Assembly (NCBI RefSeq): GCF_009604425.1
Contig: NZ_WEGI01000009.1
Span: 372,001-436,000 of the forward strand
Origin: Nocardia aurantia
GTDB taxonomy: Bacteria > Actinomycetota > Actinomycetes > Mycobacteriales > Mycobacteriaceae
DNA length: 64,000 nt
Direction of reading: 5' to 3'
Shown: positions 32,330-40,118 of the stretch, piece after piece
Layout: each line of letters begins with the position of its first letter
Position numbering within the stretch: position 1 is the stretch's first letter
Made by a program: the position numbers and the translations under genes
Notes under the pieces: model-generated
What the model saw: only the letters and a program-made list of their open reading frames with translations
The model's database searches: none
What the model was told of the DNA's origin: nothing

Positions 32330-33820
32330 TCAGGGGGCGATTGCGTGCCCGGTTCGCGCCCGGGCCCGCTCGGCGGCGACATCCCGGTAGCGGGCCGGTG
32401 AGAACTTCCCGGCGTATTCGGCGAACGCGGTCCGGCTGCGGCGCACCGGCAGTCGCATATCGGTCATCAGATCGTCGATGTGGTGCAGCAGATGCGGTCC
32501 GACGAAGAACCCCTCGCGGCGCGCCGGGAGCTCCCGCTCGACCCAGGCGTGCACCCGCGCGATCTCCGCGCGCATCGCCTCGGCTTCCGGCAGTTCCAGC
32601 TCGCCGCGGAAATGCTGCGACAGCCAGTGCGCCGAGATCTCCGAACTGAGCTGGCACGCGACCGACGACGCGTAGCCCACGAATCCGAGCCCGGGCACAT
32701 CCGGCGGCAGGATGTGCCGGTAGAGGTGGAAACGCCCGTCGCGCAACACCTCCGCCGCCAGCTCCGGCGCCAGGAACGGCAGCTGCGTCCGCCAGCCGGT
32801 GCCGAACACCACCACATCCGCGCCGACCCGTTCACCGCCGCCGAGCCGGAGCTCGTGCGGGCCGGTGAACTCCGCGATCACGTCCCGCCGCAACGTGATT
32901 CGACCGGTCCGGACCGCCGCGAAGAATTCCGAGGCCATCCCGATGTTCTCGAATCCCACCGGCAGCGGGCGCGCCGGAACCATGATCGCGGGCACCCGCT
33001 GGGTGATGCGGAAGACATTCCCCATGGCCCACATCAACGCCGCCGGTAGCCATCGTCCCGGCCCGTGCAGCACGCGCTCGGCCTTCGAGAGCCGGTGGTA
33101 CCGGAACAGCAGTTCGGTGGGCCGATTGATCAGCACCCGGTCACTGGGAACACCGCCGGGCAGGAACCGCGGCGCCATCCAATGTGGTTGCCGGAACACC
33201 AGCGTGCTTTCCCGGGCACGGTCGGCGGCCCAGGCGGCGCAGTCCAGCGCCGACTTCCCGGCGCCGACCACCACGACCCGCTGCCCGGTGAACAACTCCG
33301 GTGCGGTCGCCGCGCTCGAGTGCACGGCCGTCCCCTCGAACCGATCGGCTCCCGCGATCTCCGGGGCGTTCGGCACGGAGAACGTGCCCGCGCAGACGAC
33401 GACGAAATCGCAAGCCACGCTGCCGTTCCCGTCCGGACCCCGGGTCTCCACGGTGAACCCGGTTCCGGCGCGGCCGACCCGCACCACCTCGGTGGACAGT
33501 CGTATCGCCGACTCCAGTCCGAATCGGCGGGCATACGAATCCAGGTAGCCGCGAATCTGTTCCGCGTCCGGGTAGTGGTTCGCCGCGGATTCGTACGGGT
33601 GGTCGGAGAACGCGTACGTCTCCCGGGAATTGTTGGCCCGCAGGCCCGGATAGGTCCGGGACGCGGCCCAGACGCCTCCGATCGTCTCCGCTCGCTCGAA
33701 GACGATCACCTCGAACCCGTCCTCGCGCAGCACCTTCGCGGTCGCCAGTCCCGCGATTCCCGCGCCGACCACGCCGACCCGTCGCCGTGATTCCGATTCG
33801 CCGTTTCCCGGCACCGTCAT
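32330..33820 (-). CDS. flavin-containing monooxygenase (FMO/BVMO class B)
   Basis: 496 residues. Two Rossmann motifs: VGVVGAGIAGLATAKVLREDG (FAD) and VVVVGAGKSALDCAAWAADRA (NADPH). YPGLRANNSRETYAFSDHPY and VFGTGWRT (ATG-like second motif) are typical of FMOs. Oxygenates a soft nucleophile or ketone; substrate unknown. I chose ATG 33820 because GGAGGGGG precedes it by 5 nt. Confidence 0.9.
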   Translation of the reverse strand: MTVPGNGESESRRRVGVVGAGIAGLATAKVLREDGFEVIVFERAETIGGVWAASRTYPGLRANNSRETYAFSDHPYESAANHYPDAEQIRGYLDSYARRFGLESAIRLSTEVVRVGRAGTGFTVETRGPDGNGSVACDFVVVCAGTFSVPNAPEIAGADRFEGTAVHSSAATAPELFTGQRVVVVGAGKSALDCAAWAADRARESTLVFRQPHWMAPRFLPGGVPSDRVLINRPTELLFRYHRLSKAERVLHGPGRWLPAALMWAMGNVFRITQRVPAIMVPARPLPVGFENIGMASEFFAAVRTGRITLRRDVIAEFTGPHELRLGGGERVGADVVVFGTGWRTQLPFLAPELAAEVLRDGRFHLYRHILPPDVPGLGFVGYASSVACQLSSEISAHWLSQHFRGELELPEAEAMRAEIARVHAWVERELPARREGFFVGPHLLHHIDDLMTDMRLPVRRSRTAFAEYAGKFSPARYRDVAAERARARTGHAIAP

Positions 33821-33964
33821 GATTGCCCCCTCCGAGCGATCAGGGCGTGGGCGCCCACAATCCGTCTGCGTCATCCGACCGCGATACACATCGATCCCCG
33901 GCGTGATGACCTTCAGATTGTCTTCCAGTTCCGCGATTCTCGTGAGCACTTCGGCGCGCACGTA

Positions 33965-34417
33965 TCACCGCACCGGATCCAGTTCCACTCGCACGATCGC
34001 GCTGTCCGGCCACAACGTCTTCGTCCGGGTGCGCCGCAGCTTCTCCGAAAAGCTCAGTGCCCGATGGACGTTCACCACGCCAGGGATCTTGATCATCGGG
34101 ATGACGTTCCACTGCCAGCCGTAGCGTTCGTGCAGCGCGCGGTTCGCGGTCTCCGCGTCGTCGCCGGTCAGGATCGCCGCGTGCCCGGTCACGGCGGCGG
34201 GGTTGCCGGCGACCCGGCCACGATGATCACACGGCCACAACTCGACCCGCGGGGACGCCGCGAGCCGCCGGGTCTTCGGCCCGATCTTGGTGCGGAACAC
34301 GAGGGTGGTGTTGTCCAGCCGGAACCAGATCGGGGTATCCACGGCGGTGCCGTCGCGCCGATGGCTGCGCAGCAGTGCGTAGCGGGATCGGGCCAGCTCG
34401 GGGTAGAGGTTCGACAT
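33965..34417 (-). CDS. PPOX class F420-dependent oxidoreductase
   Basis: 150 residues. Split beta-barrel: SRYALLRSHRRDGTAVDTPIWF, VFRTKIGPKTRRLAASPRVELWPCDHRGR and AAVTGHAAIL, with the Lys/Arg cluster that binds F420 in the Rv2061c-like group. Start ATG 34417 rather than 34429, because a MerR-type promoter ends about 7 bp before it, implying a leaderless mRNA. Divergent from the merR gene. Confidence 0.88.
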   Translation of the reverse strand: MSNLYPELARSRYALLRSHRRDGTAVDTPIWFRLDNTTLVFRTKIGPKTRRLAASPRVELWPCDHRGRVAGNPAAVTGHAAILTGDDAETANRALHERYGWQWNVIPMIKIPGVVNVHRALSFSEKLRRTRTKTLWPDSAIVRVELDPVR

Positions 34418-34422
34418 GCCGG

Positions 34423-34454
34423 TATTCAACGACTTCGAGCCGACTGGAAGTCAA
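34423..34454 (-). promoter_or_regulatory. MerR-type promoter with GACTTC/GAAGTC dyad
   Basis: On the minus strand TTGACT (34454-34449) and TTGAAT (34429-34424) are 19 bp apart, the long spacer typical of MerR-activated promoters. The dyad GACTTC (34431-34436) and GAAGTC (34447-34452) lies across it. It reads toward the F420 oxidoreductase. Confidence 0.6.
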
Positions 34455-34481
34455 GCCCGGTATCGGGCGATGATCGGGGGC

Positions 34482-34901
34482 ATGACCGCAGCGTTGTCCA
34501 TCGGTGAGGTCGCCGGGCTCTCGGGTGTCGCGGCGACCACACTGCGCTACTACGAGGATCGAGGGCTGCTGCGCCCGCCGGAACGGGTCGGCGGGCGCCG
34601 GCGCTACGACGAATCCGTGCTGATCCGGTTGCGGGCCATCGAGATCTGCAAGGCGTCCGGATTCGGGCTCGACGAGATCGCCACGCTGCTCGCGGACGAG
34701 ACCCCCGGCCGCCCCGCGAGCCGGGAACTGGCGGCGGCGAAGCTGGCCGACATCGACGCGCGCATGGCTGTTCTCGCGCAGGCGCGGGCCCTCATCGAGT
34801 GGGGTCTGCGCTGTACCTGCCCCTCGCTCGAGGCTTGTACCTGCGGTGTCCATCCGCCGGTGGGAAGCCCGAATCCCCGGATAGTCGACTCCGTCCGTTA
34901 G
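34482..34901 (+). CDS. MerR family regulator with Cys-rich C-terminus
   Basis: 139 residues. MerR HTH LSIGEVAGLSGVAATTLRYYEDRGLLRPPERVGGRRRYDESVL, then a dimerisation helix (LADIDARMAVLAQARALIEWG). The C-terminal CTCPSLEACTCGVH carries four cysteines (CxCx5CxC), suggesting a metal or redox ligand site. Divergent from the PPOX gene, with a MerR-type promoter between them. Confidence 0.92.
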   Translation: MTAALSIGEVAGLSGVAATTLRYYEDRGLLRPPERVGGRRRYDESVLIRLRAIEICKASGFGLDEIATLLADETPGRPASRELAAAKLADIDARMAVLAQARALIEWGLRCTCPSLEACTCGVHPPVGSPNPRIVDSVR

Positions 34902-35035
34902 CCTCCGATACCATAAGGGCCGGAACGACTCCCGCTGACGCACCGTTGCGATGTCGTTGGGGGTCCGCCTGGGTGGGTACGGCCGGATCGGGTAGTCCGG
35001 CGACGAGAGTCGTTACGCGGGAAGGACATCGACTG

Positions 35036-35473
35036 ATGACGGTGCGGCGCATGGCAGCGGGGGTTGCGGCAGCGGCGGGGATCGCCGCGGCGGTGTGTGG
35101 CACGGAGCCGGCTCAGGCCGATCCGCTGCCGCAGTTGCCGCCTTTCGGTACCACCCTTTTCACGTTCGGTGACGCGAATTTCTGTGCGGGAGCGATCAGC
35201 GTGGCGCTGGAGGCCGCGCCGCGCGCCCCCGGTCACGTGCTCGCGCACGTGACGCCGACGGGATATCTGAACGGCCCCTGCGGTAATCACGTGTCGCTGG
35301 GCTGGCTCGGCTCCCAGGGCCTGCGGTCCGCGGATGTGTACGTGCACTCCGACGGACGGCCCGGCCGGACCGAGACCACGGACCTGTGGGTCGGTATGGG
35401 CGTCGCGAAGATCATGGCCGCGAGCTGGCCGATGCAGGGCAACTTCGCGGAGTGGTATCTGTACGTGCCGTAG
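35036..35473 (+). CDS. small secreted protein
   Basis: 145 residues. Sec signal peptide RRMAAGVAAAAGIAAAVCG ending around PAQA-DP, then a mature domain with two cysteines (FCAGA, GPCGNH) and a beta-rich pattern (FTFGDANF, VSLGWLGSQG, WYLYVP at the C-terminus). Similar short secreted proteins occur in Nocardia and mycobacteria with no known function. GGAAGGA lies 9 nt before the ATG. Its 3' end overlaps the convergent monooxygenase gene by 62 nt. Confidence 0.75.
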   Translation: MTVRRMAAGVAAAAGIAAAVCGTEPAQADPLPQLPPFGTTLFTFGDANFCAGAISVALEAAPRAPGHVLAHVTPTGYLNGPCGNHVSLGWLGSQGLRSADVYVHSDGRPGRTETTDLWVGMGVAKIMAASWPMQGNFAEWYLYVP

Positions 35474-36647
35474 TCAGCGGTTCGGTGTTGCGGGGAGCCA
35501 TGATTCGCTCCATACCCGCCATCGATTCGAGGACCGGCAGGCGCGTCAGGGTGTTGCGAATCACGATGCCCGCGCGGGTCTTCGGCACCAGCAGGCGCAG
35601 ATTGGGTCCGATCTGTTGTTTCCGGCGCACCGAGGGCCGTTGTGCGTGTTCGTATCGCGGGAACGCCCGCTCGTGATCGCCGTCGGCCGCGGCGAGTTCA
35701 TCCGCGAGCCGGTAGGCGCCGGTCAGCGCGATTTCAGCGCCGCTGCCGGAAACCGGTGAGGCGCAATAGGCGGCGTCGCCGACCAGCACCACCCGCCCAC
35801 TCGCCCACTCCGGCATATGGACCTGCGCGAGCGCGTCGAAGTACATCTCGTCATCGGCGAGCACGGATTCGAGCAACGACGCGACGTGCCAGGCCGGATC
35901 GTCGCCGAACCGCGCCGTGAGCGCGCGGCGCACGGCCGTGGGGTCACGGGGATCGAATTTCCCGCTCGGCCCGCGGAACGCGAGGTACGCCTTGGCCTGT
36001 GGATGCGCGCCCGATCGGTAGACACCCGCCATCGCGCCGGGAGTGTTGTATACGGTGACCCAGCGGTCCGGGCCCAGCGCCGCATCGGCGTCGCCGAAGG
36101 CGAAATAGTGATCCCGATGCCGCACGAAGCGCTGTTCCGGGCCGAAAGCCAGGCGGCGCACCGCCGAATGCAGCCCGTCGGCGCCGACCAACAGGTCGAA
36201 CCTCCGCCGCCCGGCCCGCTCGAACTCGACGGTGACGCCGTCCGCGTCCTGCTCGAGCGCCGAGATCGACTCGCCGAACAGGTATTCCACCGTTCCGGCG
36301 TTGCGGTCGTGCAGCAGCCGGATCAGGTCGCCGCGCATGATCTCGACCTCGTCGCTGCCGATACGCTCCTTGATCCCCGCCATGTTCACCTCTCCGCGGA
36401 TGCGGCCGCCGGCATCGACGAACCGCATCCCGAGCACGTCGGCGGCGGCCGCCCGGACCTGTGCCGTCAGCCCCATCCGCTCGATGACCTCGATGGCCCG
36501 CTCGCGAATGTCCACACCCTGGCCGCCGAGTCGCAGCCCCGCCGCGCGTTCGACGATCGTGGGCCGGAAGCCGTGCCGTGCAAGCCAATACGCGAGGGTT
36601 TGCCCGGCGATCCCGGCCCCCGAGATGAGTATCCGTTCGTTTCGCAT
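35412..36647 (-). CDS. FAD-dependent aromatic-type monooxygenase
   Basis: 411 residues, PHBH/MhqA-type group A monooxygenase. FAD motifs: ILISGAGIAGQTLAYWLARHG, LLVGADGLHSAVRRL (DG motif) and RVVLVGDAAYCASPVSGSGAEIAL (GD motif). The start is ATG 36647 (AGGA 8 nt upstream). A TetR-type regulator is divergent, with twin TGACCA-N-TGGTCA dyads between them, so expression is probably induced by the substrate or a drug. Confidence 0.9.
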   Translation of the reverse strand: MRNERILISGAGIAGQTLAYWLARHGFRPTIVERAAGLRLGGQGVDIRERAIEVIERMGLTAQVRAAAADVLGMRFVDAGGRIRGEVNMAGIKERIGSDEVEIMRGDLIRLLHDRNAGTVEYLFGESISALEQDADGVTVEFERAGRRRFDLLVGADGLHSAVRRLAFGPEQRFVRHRDHYFAFGDADAALGPDRWVTVYNTPGAMAGVYRSGAHPQAKAYLAFRGPSGKFDPRDPTAVRRALTARFGDDPAWHVASLLESVLADDEMYFDALAQVHMPEWASGRVVLVGDAAYCASPVSGSGAEIALTGAYRLADELAAADGDHERAFPRYEHAQRPSVRRKQQIGPNLRLLVPKTRAGIVIRNTLTRLPVLESMAGMERIMAPRNTEPLTTARTDTTPRSCPASASSRP

Positions 36648-36671
36648 GATCGCATCCTGTCTCAAAAAGAG

Positions 36672-36718
36672 TGACCACTGGTCAGTAGAACCACCATAGG
36701 TCGCTGACCAATGGTCAG
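36672..36718. promoter_or_regulatory. twin TetR operators
   Basis: TGACCACTGGTCA (36672-36684) and CTGACCAATGGTCAG (36704-36718) share TGACCA-N-TGGTCA and lie 33 bp apart, three helical turns. They occupy the whole divergent promoter region between the monooxygenase and the TetR-HTH gene. Confidence 0.75.
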
Positions 36719-36738
36719 TCAAGGGGTAGGATCGGCCC

Positions 36739-37476
36739 GTGATCGATGATTCCCGTGCGCGCATCCTGGCGGTGTCGCTCGAGCTGTTCGCCGAACGCGG
36801 CCATCACGCCGTCACCGTCCGGGAGATCGCCGACCGGGTCGGTCTGACGAAAACCGCTGTGCTCTATCACTTTCCGAGCAAGTCCGACATCGTCGCCGCG
36901 CTGGTCGAACCATTGCTGACCGAGAGCGAGGCGGTGGTGGCGGCCGCGGCGGACCTCGGTGATCCGGGGGAGCGGGCCTGGGCCGTGGTGGCGGGCCTGC
37001 TCGACGTATGGCTGAACCACCGCACGCTGCTGCGGATCCAGATGCGGGACCAGTCACTGGCCGCCGACGAGCGGACCTTCGAGCGCCTGCGCGATTTCGC
37101 GGTGTCGGTGCACGAGTCGATCGCCGGGCCGGGTGCGGACCTCACCGCCCGGGTCCGGGCCGCTCAGGTCTACGCGATGCTCAGCGATCCGGTGGTCCTC
37201 TTCGGTGATCAGCCCGCCGACCTGCTGCGCGCCGCGATCCTGGACGGTGCCGAGCGGCTGCTCGGCCGGTCCGGGCCGGTGCCGGCGGCACGCCCGGTCG
37301 CCGCGCCCGTCCCGCCGCGACCCGCGCGCCGCGGCCGCCCCGGCGTGCTGTCCGCCGAGATGATCGAATCCGCCCGGCGGATGCGCGACGCGGGTGAGGG
37401 TTCCGTCGACGAGATCGCGGCCCGGTTCGGGGTCTCCCGTGCCACGCTCTACCGGCATCTCACCGAGTCTCGATAA
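36739..37476 (+). CDS. TetR regulator fused to a C-terminal resolvase-type HTH
   Basis: 245 residues. N-terminal TetR HTH: ARILAVSLELFAERG, HHAVTVREIADRVGLTKTAVLYHFPSKSDI. A Pro/Ala/Arg linker (PVAAPVPPRPARRGRPG) leads to a second HTH near 200-243: LSAEMIESARRMRDAGEG, SVDEIAARFGVSRATLYRHL, like the HTH_7 of Hin-type recombinases. Two DNA-binding modules in one chain are unusual and may read the paired operators. GTG start. Divergent from the FAD monooxygenase. Confidence 0.88.
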   Translation: MIDDSRARILAVSLELFAERGHHAVTVREIADRVGLTKTAVLYHFPSKSDIVAALVEPLLTESEAVVAAAADLGDPGERAWAVVAGLLDVWLNHRTLLRIQMRDQSLAADERTFERLRDFAVSVHESIAGPGADLTARVRAAQVYAMLSDPVVLFGDQPADLLRAAILDGAERLLGRSGPVPAARPVAAPVPPRPARRGRPGVLSAEMIESARRMRDAGEGSVDEIAARFGVSRATLYRHLTESR

Positions 37477-37485
37477 CGCGGCGAT

Positions 37486-38070
37486 TTATGAGACAGATTC
37501 CGAGACGTCGCGGGGGAGTGGGCCGAGCGCCCGGCGGGCCAGGTCCAGCCAGCGCAGCTGCTCGGATTCCGGGACGCCGTCGCTGGGGGCGGTGGTCAGC
37601 AGCAGGATCACATCGTCCACGGTGACGTCGGCATACAGTGCGCCGTTGCGGTGCGCCGCGGCGACCAGCCGTTCGACCACGGTACGGCCACGCTCCTGGA
37701 CCCGGCGCAGCGAATCGGCCGCCGGGTCCGCGGCGGTGAAGCGCAGCAACCGCTCCTGGCGCACCTCGAGCACGATGTTCGCCAGCAGCGCGGTGATCTC
37801 GTCCTCGGGCCGGCTCGCGCCGTCCTCCACGCGATCTGCTGCGGCGGTGAGGGATTCGTCGATCGAGGTCGACAGGTCGTCCACGATCGCTTCCAGCAGA
37901 ACGGCTTTCGAGGGGAAGTGCCGGTAGAGCGTGCCGACGGCGACACCGGCAGCCGCGGCGATCTCGTCCATCCCGACCTCAGGGCCCGTGGTGATCACGA
38001 GATCGCGCGCCGCCTCGACGATCGCTGTTCGATTGCGCTGCGCGTCCGCGCGGGGGCGCCTGTCGGTCAT
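37486..38070 (-). CDS. TetR family transcriptional regulator
   Basis: 194 residues. HTH: QRNRTAIVEAARDLVITTGPEVGMDEIAAAAGVAVGTLYRHFPSKAVLL, then a conserved C-terminal domain (AHRNGALYADVTVDDVILLLTT). Convergent with the TetR-HTH gene, 9 bp apart, and divergent from an SDR gene with twin operators in the 81-bp gap, so it is the likely repressor of that SDR. Confidence 0.92.
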   Translation of the reverse strand: MTDRRPRADAQRNRTAIVEAARDLVITTGPEVGMDEIAAAAGVAVGTLYRHFPSKAVLLEAIVDDLSTSIDESLTAAADRVEDGASRPEDEITALLANIVLEVRQERLLRFTAADPAADSLRRVQERGRTVVERLVAAAHRNGALYADVTVDDVILLLTTAPSDGVPESEQLRWLDLARRALGPLPRDVSESVS

Positions 38071-38095
38071 CCGGTCACCATACTTGCCTAGAACA

Positions 38096-38134
38096 TGAAC
38101 GGCTGGTTCACTTTTAAGGTGAACTGGGGGTTCA
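38096..38134. promoter_or_regulatory. twin TGAAC-N5-GTTCA operators
   Basis: TGAACGGCTGGTTCA (38096-38110) and TGAACTGGGGGTTCA (38120-38134), 24 bp apart. The inner arms also form a GTTCAC/GTGAAC dyad. They lie between the TetR gene and the SDR start, next to the SDR ribosome-binding site. Confidence 0.75.
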
Positions 38135-38151
38135 TGTTAGGAGGGCACACG

Positions 38152-39066
38152 ATGAGCACCTGGACCGAGGCCCATATTCCCGATCAACACGGCCGCGTCG
38201 CGGTCGTCACCGGTGCGAACACCGGGCTCGGATTCGAGACGGCCCGGGCGTTGGCCGAACACGGCGCCACCGTCGTACTGGCCTGCCGGAACGCGGACCG
38301 GGCCCGCGCCGCGGCAGCGCGCATCGAGGACAGCGTTCCGTCAGTGCGGGTTGACACCGAATCGCTGAATTTGGCCTCCCTCGAGTCGGTTCGCACGGCC
38401 GCCGCCGCGCTGCGCGATCGCTACGACCGCATCGATCTGCTGATCAACAACGCCGGGGTCACCGGCCTGAAGGGCGTCACCGAGGACGGCTTCGAGAATC
38501 AGTTCGGCATCAATCATCTCGGTCATTTCGCGTTCACCGGTCTGCTGCTGGATCGGGTGACGGCGGCGCCGGAGGGCCGCGTCGTCACCGTCAGTAGCCT
38601 CGGCCACCGCGCCGGTCGCATCGAGGCCGCCGACCCGGCCGCCCCGGGCGGAAACACCTACGGCAAGTCGAAACTCGCGAATCTGCTGTTCACCTACGCG
38701 CTGGACCGGCGGCTCGCCGGCACCGCCGCCCGGTCGCTGGCAGCCCATCCCGGCGGCGCGAACACCGAGGTGGCCCGCTACGCGCCCGCCCCGGTGCGCG
38801 CGCTCAACCGTGGGCTGACCGTGCTGCTGGGCCGCACACCGGCGATGGGTGCGCTGCCCACCCTGCGCGCGGCCACCGATCCCGGCGCCGCGGGCGGTGA
38901 ATACTACGGTCCCGCAGGGCTTCTGGAGGTTCGCGGTTATCCGGTGGTGGTCGAGCCCGCCGAGCGGGCCCGCGACCGCGAGCGCCAGGAGCGGTTGTGG
39001 GCGGTCTCGGAGGAACTCACCGGCGTCCGCTACCCGGATCCGGCGGTTGCCGAACAGGTCGGCTGA
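38152..39066 (+). CDS. short-chain dehydrogenase (retinol dehydrogenase-like)
   Basis: 304 residues. Cofactor motif VVTGANTGLGFETARALAEHG, LINNAGV, catalytic YGKSKLAN with the SSLGHRAG Ser region. ACRNADRARAAAARI after strand 2 suggests NADP. Start ATG 38152 with AGGAGG 8 nt upstream. Similar SDRs are annotated as protochlorophyllide/retinol-type oxidoreductases. Probably repressed by the divergent TetR. Confidence 0.92.
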   Translation: MSTWTEAHIPDQHGRVAVVTGANTGLGFETARALAEHGATVVLACRNADRARAAAARIEDSVPSVRVDTESLNLASLESVRTAAAALRDRYDRIDLLINNAGVTGLKGVTEDGFENQFGINHLGHFAFTGLLLDRVTAAPEGRVVTVSSLGHRAGRIEAADPAAPGGNTYGKSKLANLLFTYALDRRLAGTAARSLAAHPGGANTEVARYAPAPVRALNRGLTVLLGRTPAMGALPTLRAATDPGAAGGEYYGPAGLLEVRGYPVVVEPAERARDRERQERLWAVSEELTGVRYPDPAVAEQVG

Positions 39067-39097
39067 GCGCCGGAAACCCCTGTCGCGCAACGTGAGA

Positions 39098-39122
39098 CAC
39101 CGGCCGCTCAGCGCGGCCGGTG
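39098..39122. terminator. hairpin between convergent SDR and LysR genes
   Basis: 10-bp arms CACCGGCCGC/GCGGCCGGTG around TCAGC, overlapping the LysR stop codon region. Confidence 0.6.
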
Positions 39123-40025
39123 CGGATCGTCCGCGGGCAGCCAGATTTCGGCGGATCCGAGACCGAGATCGTCCACCTCCCGGCAGATCGCCTGCGCGGC
39201 AGCCGAGACGGCGGGCCGATCGCCGTCCTTCCGCGTCACCAGTGACCAGGTCCATACCGGTTCCGGGGCGACGATCGGATGCCGGACGAGATCGGCCGGC
39301 AGCGCGGTCGTCTGCCCCTTCGGGCAGTTCAGCACCGGGCGGCGGAGATCGCGGACGTGGTCGAAGAAGGCCGGACCGGTGACGCCGCCGTCCGCGATGC
39401 GGACGATCGGCGCACCGGTGTCGCGAGCGAACTGCTCGGCGAACACATTCCACGACAACCAGGCCGTATCGTCGTCGTCGACCAGCACGGTGACCTCCCG
39501 GGCCGGGATCGGGCCGCCGCCGGGGGCGGCCGATACGGCGTAGAGCCGGTCCGCGCCGAGCAGCCGCGCGCACAGCCCGGAGCGGGCGAGATCGCCGGTG
39601 GGGATCCAGCACACCGCGAGGTCCAGGCTGCCGTCGGCGACCCGCGCGGCCTGCGTGTGGGAGGGTGCGACCCAGGTGTCGAGATGCAGTCGCGCCACCC
39701 CGGCCACCCGCTCGGCCAGCTCGGCGGGCAGCCAGTTCACGTAACCGAGCCGCACCGACTCCGAGCCCGCGAATCGTCCGGCGCGCCGGCGCAGTTCGTC
39801 GGCCCCGTCGAGCAGGGCCCGCGCGTCCGGCAGCAGGGCGGAACCGGCCGGGGTGAGCGCCACGCTGCGCCGATCCCGCACGAACAACGCCACGCCGAGG
39901 TCCCGTTCCAGTGCCTTGATCTGCTGCGACAGCGACGGGCCCGCGATCAGCAACCGCTTGGCCGCCCGGCCGAAATTGAGTTCCTCGGCGACGGCCACGA
40001 AATAACCGAGCTGGCGCAGCTCCAT
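39108..40025 (-). CDS. LysR family transcriptional regulator
   Basis: 305 residues. N-terminal LysR HTH: LRQLGYFVAVAEELNFGRAAKRLLIAGPSLSQQIKALERDLGVALFVRDRRSVALTPAG in segments, then a periplasmic-binding-like effector domain from about residue 90. Divergent from an MFS transporter gene 93 bp away, so it probably controls export. Confidence 0.92.
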   Translation of the reverse strand: MELRQLGYFVAVAEELNFGRAAKRLLIAGPSLSQQIKALERDLGVALFVRDRRSVALTPAGSALLPDARALLDGADELRRRAGRFAGSESVRLGYVNWLPAELAERVAGVARLHLDTWVAPSHTQAARVADGSLDLAVCWIPTGDLARSGLCARLLGADRLYAVSAAPGGGPIPAREVTVLVDDDDTAWLSWNVFAEQFARDTGAPIVRIADGGVTGPAFFDHVRDLRRPVLNCPKGQTTALPADLVRHPIVAPEPVWTWSLVTRKDGDRPAVSAAAQAICREVDDLGLGSAEIWLPADDPHRPR

Positions 40026-40118
40026 ACTCCCGATGCTACGTGCGGTGGGAGGTTGCGCCTATCAGACGGGAGCATGCCGGTCGTGGCGGCCGCGCGACCG
40101 GCGACCACACGATGAGGC

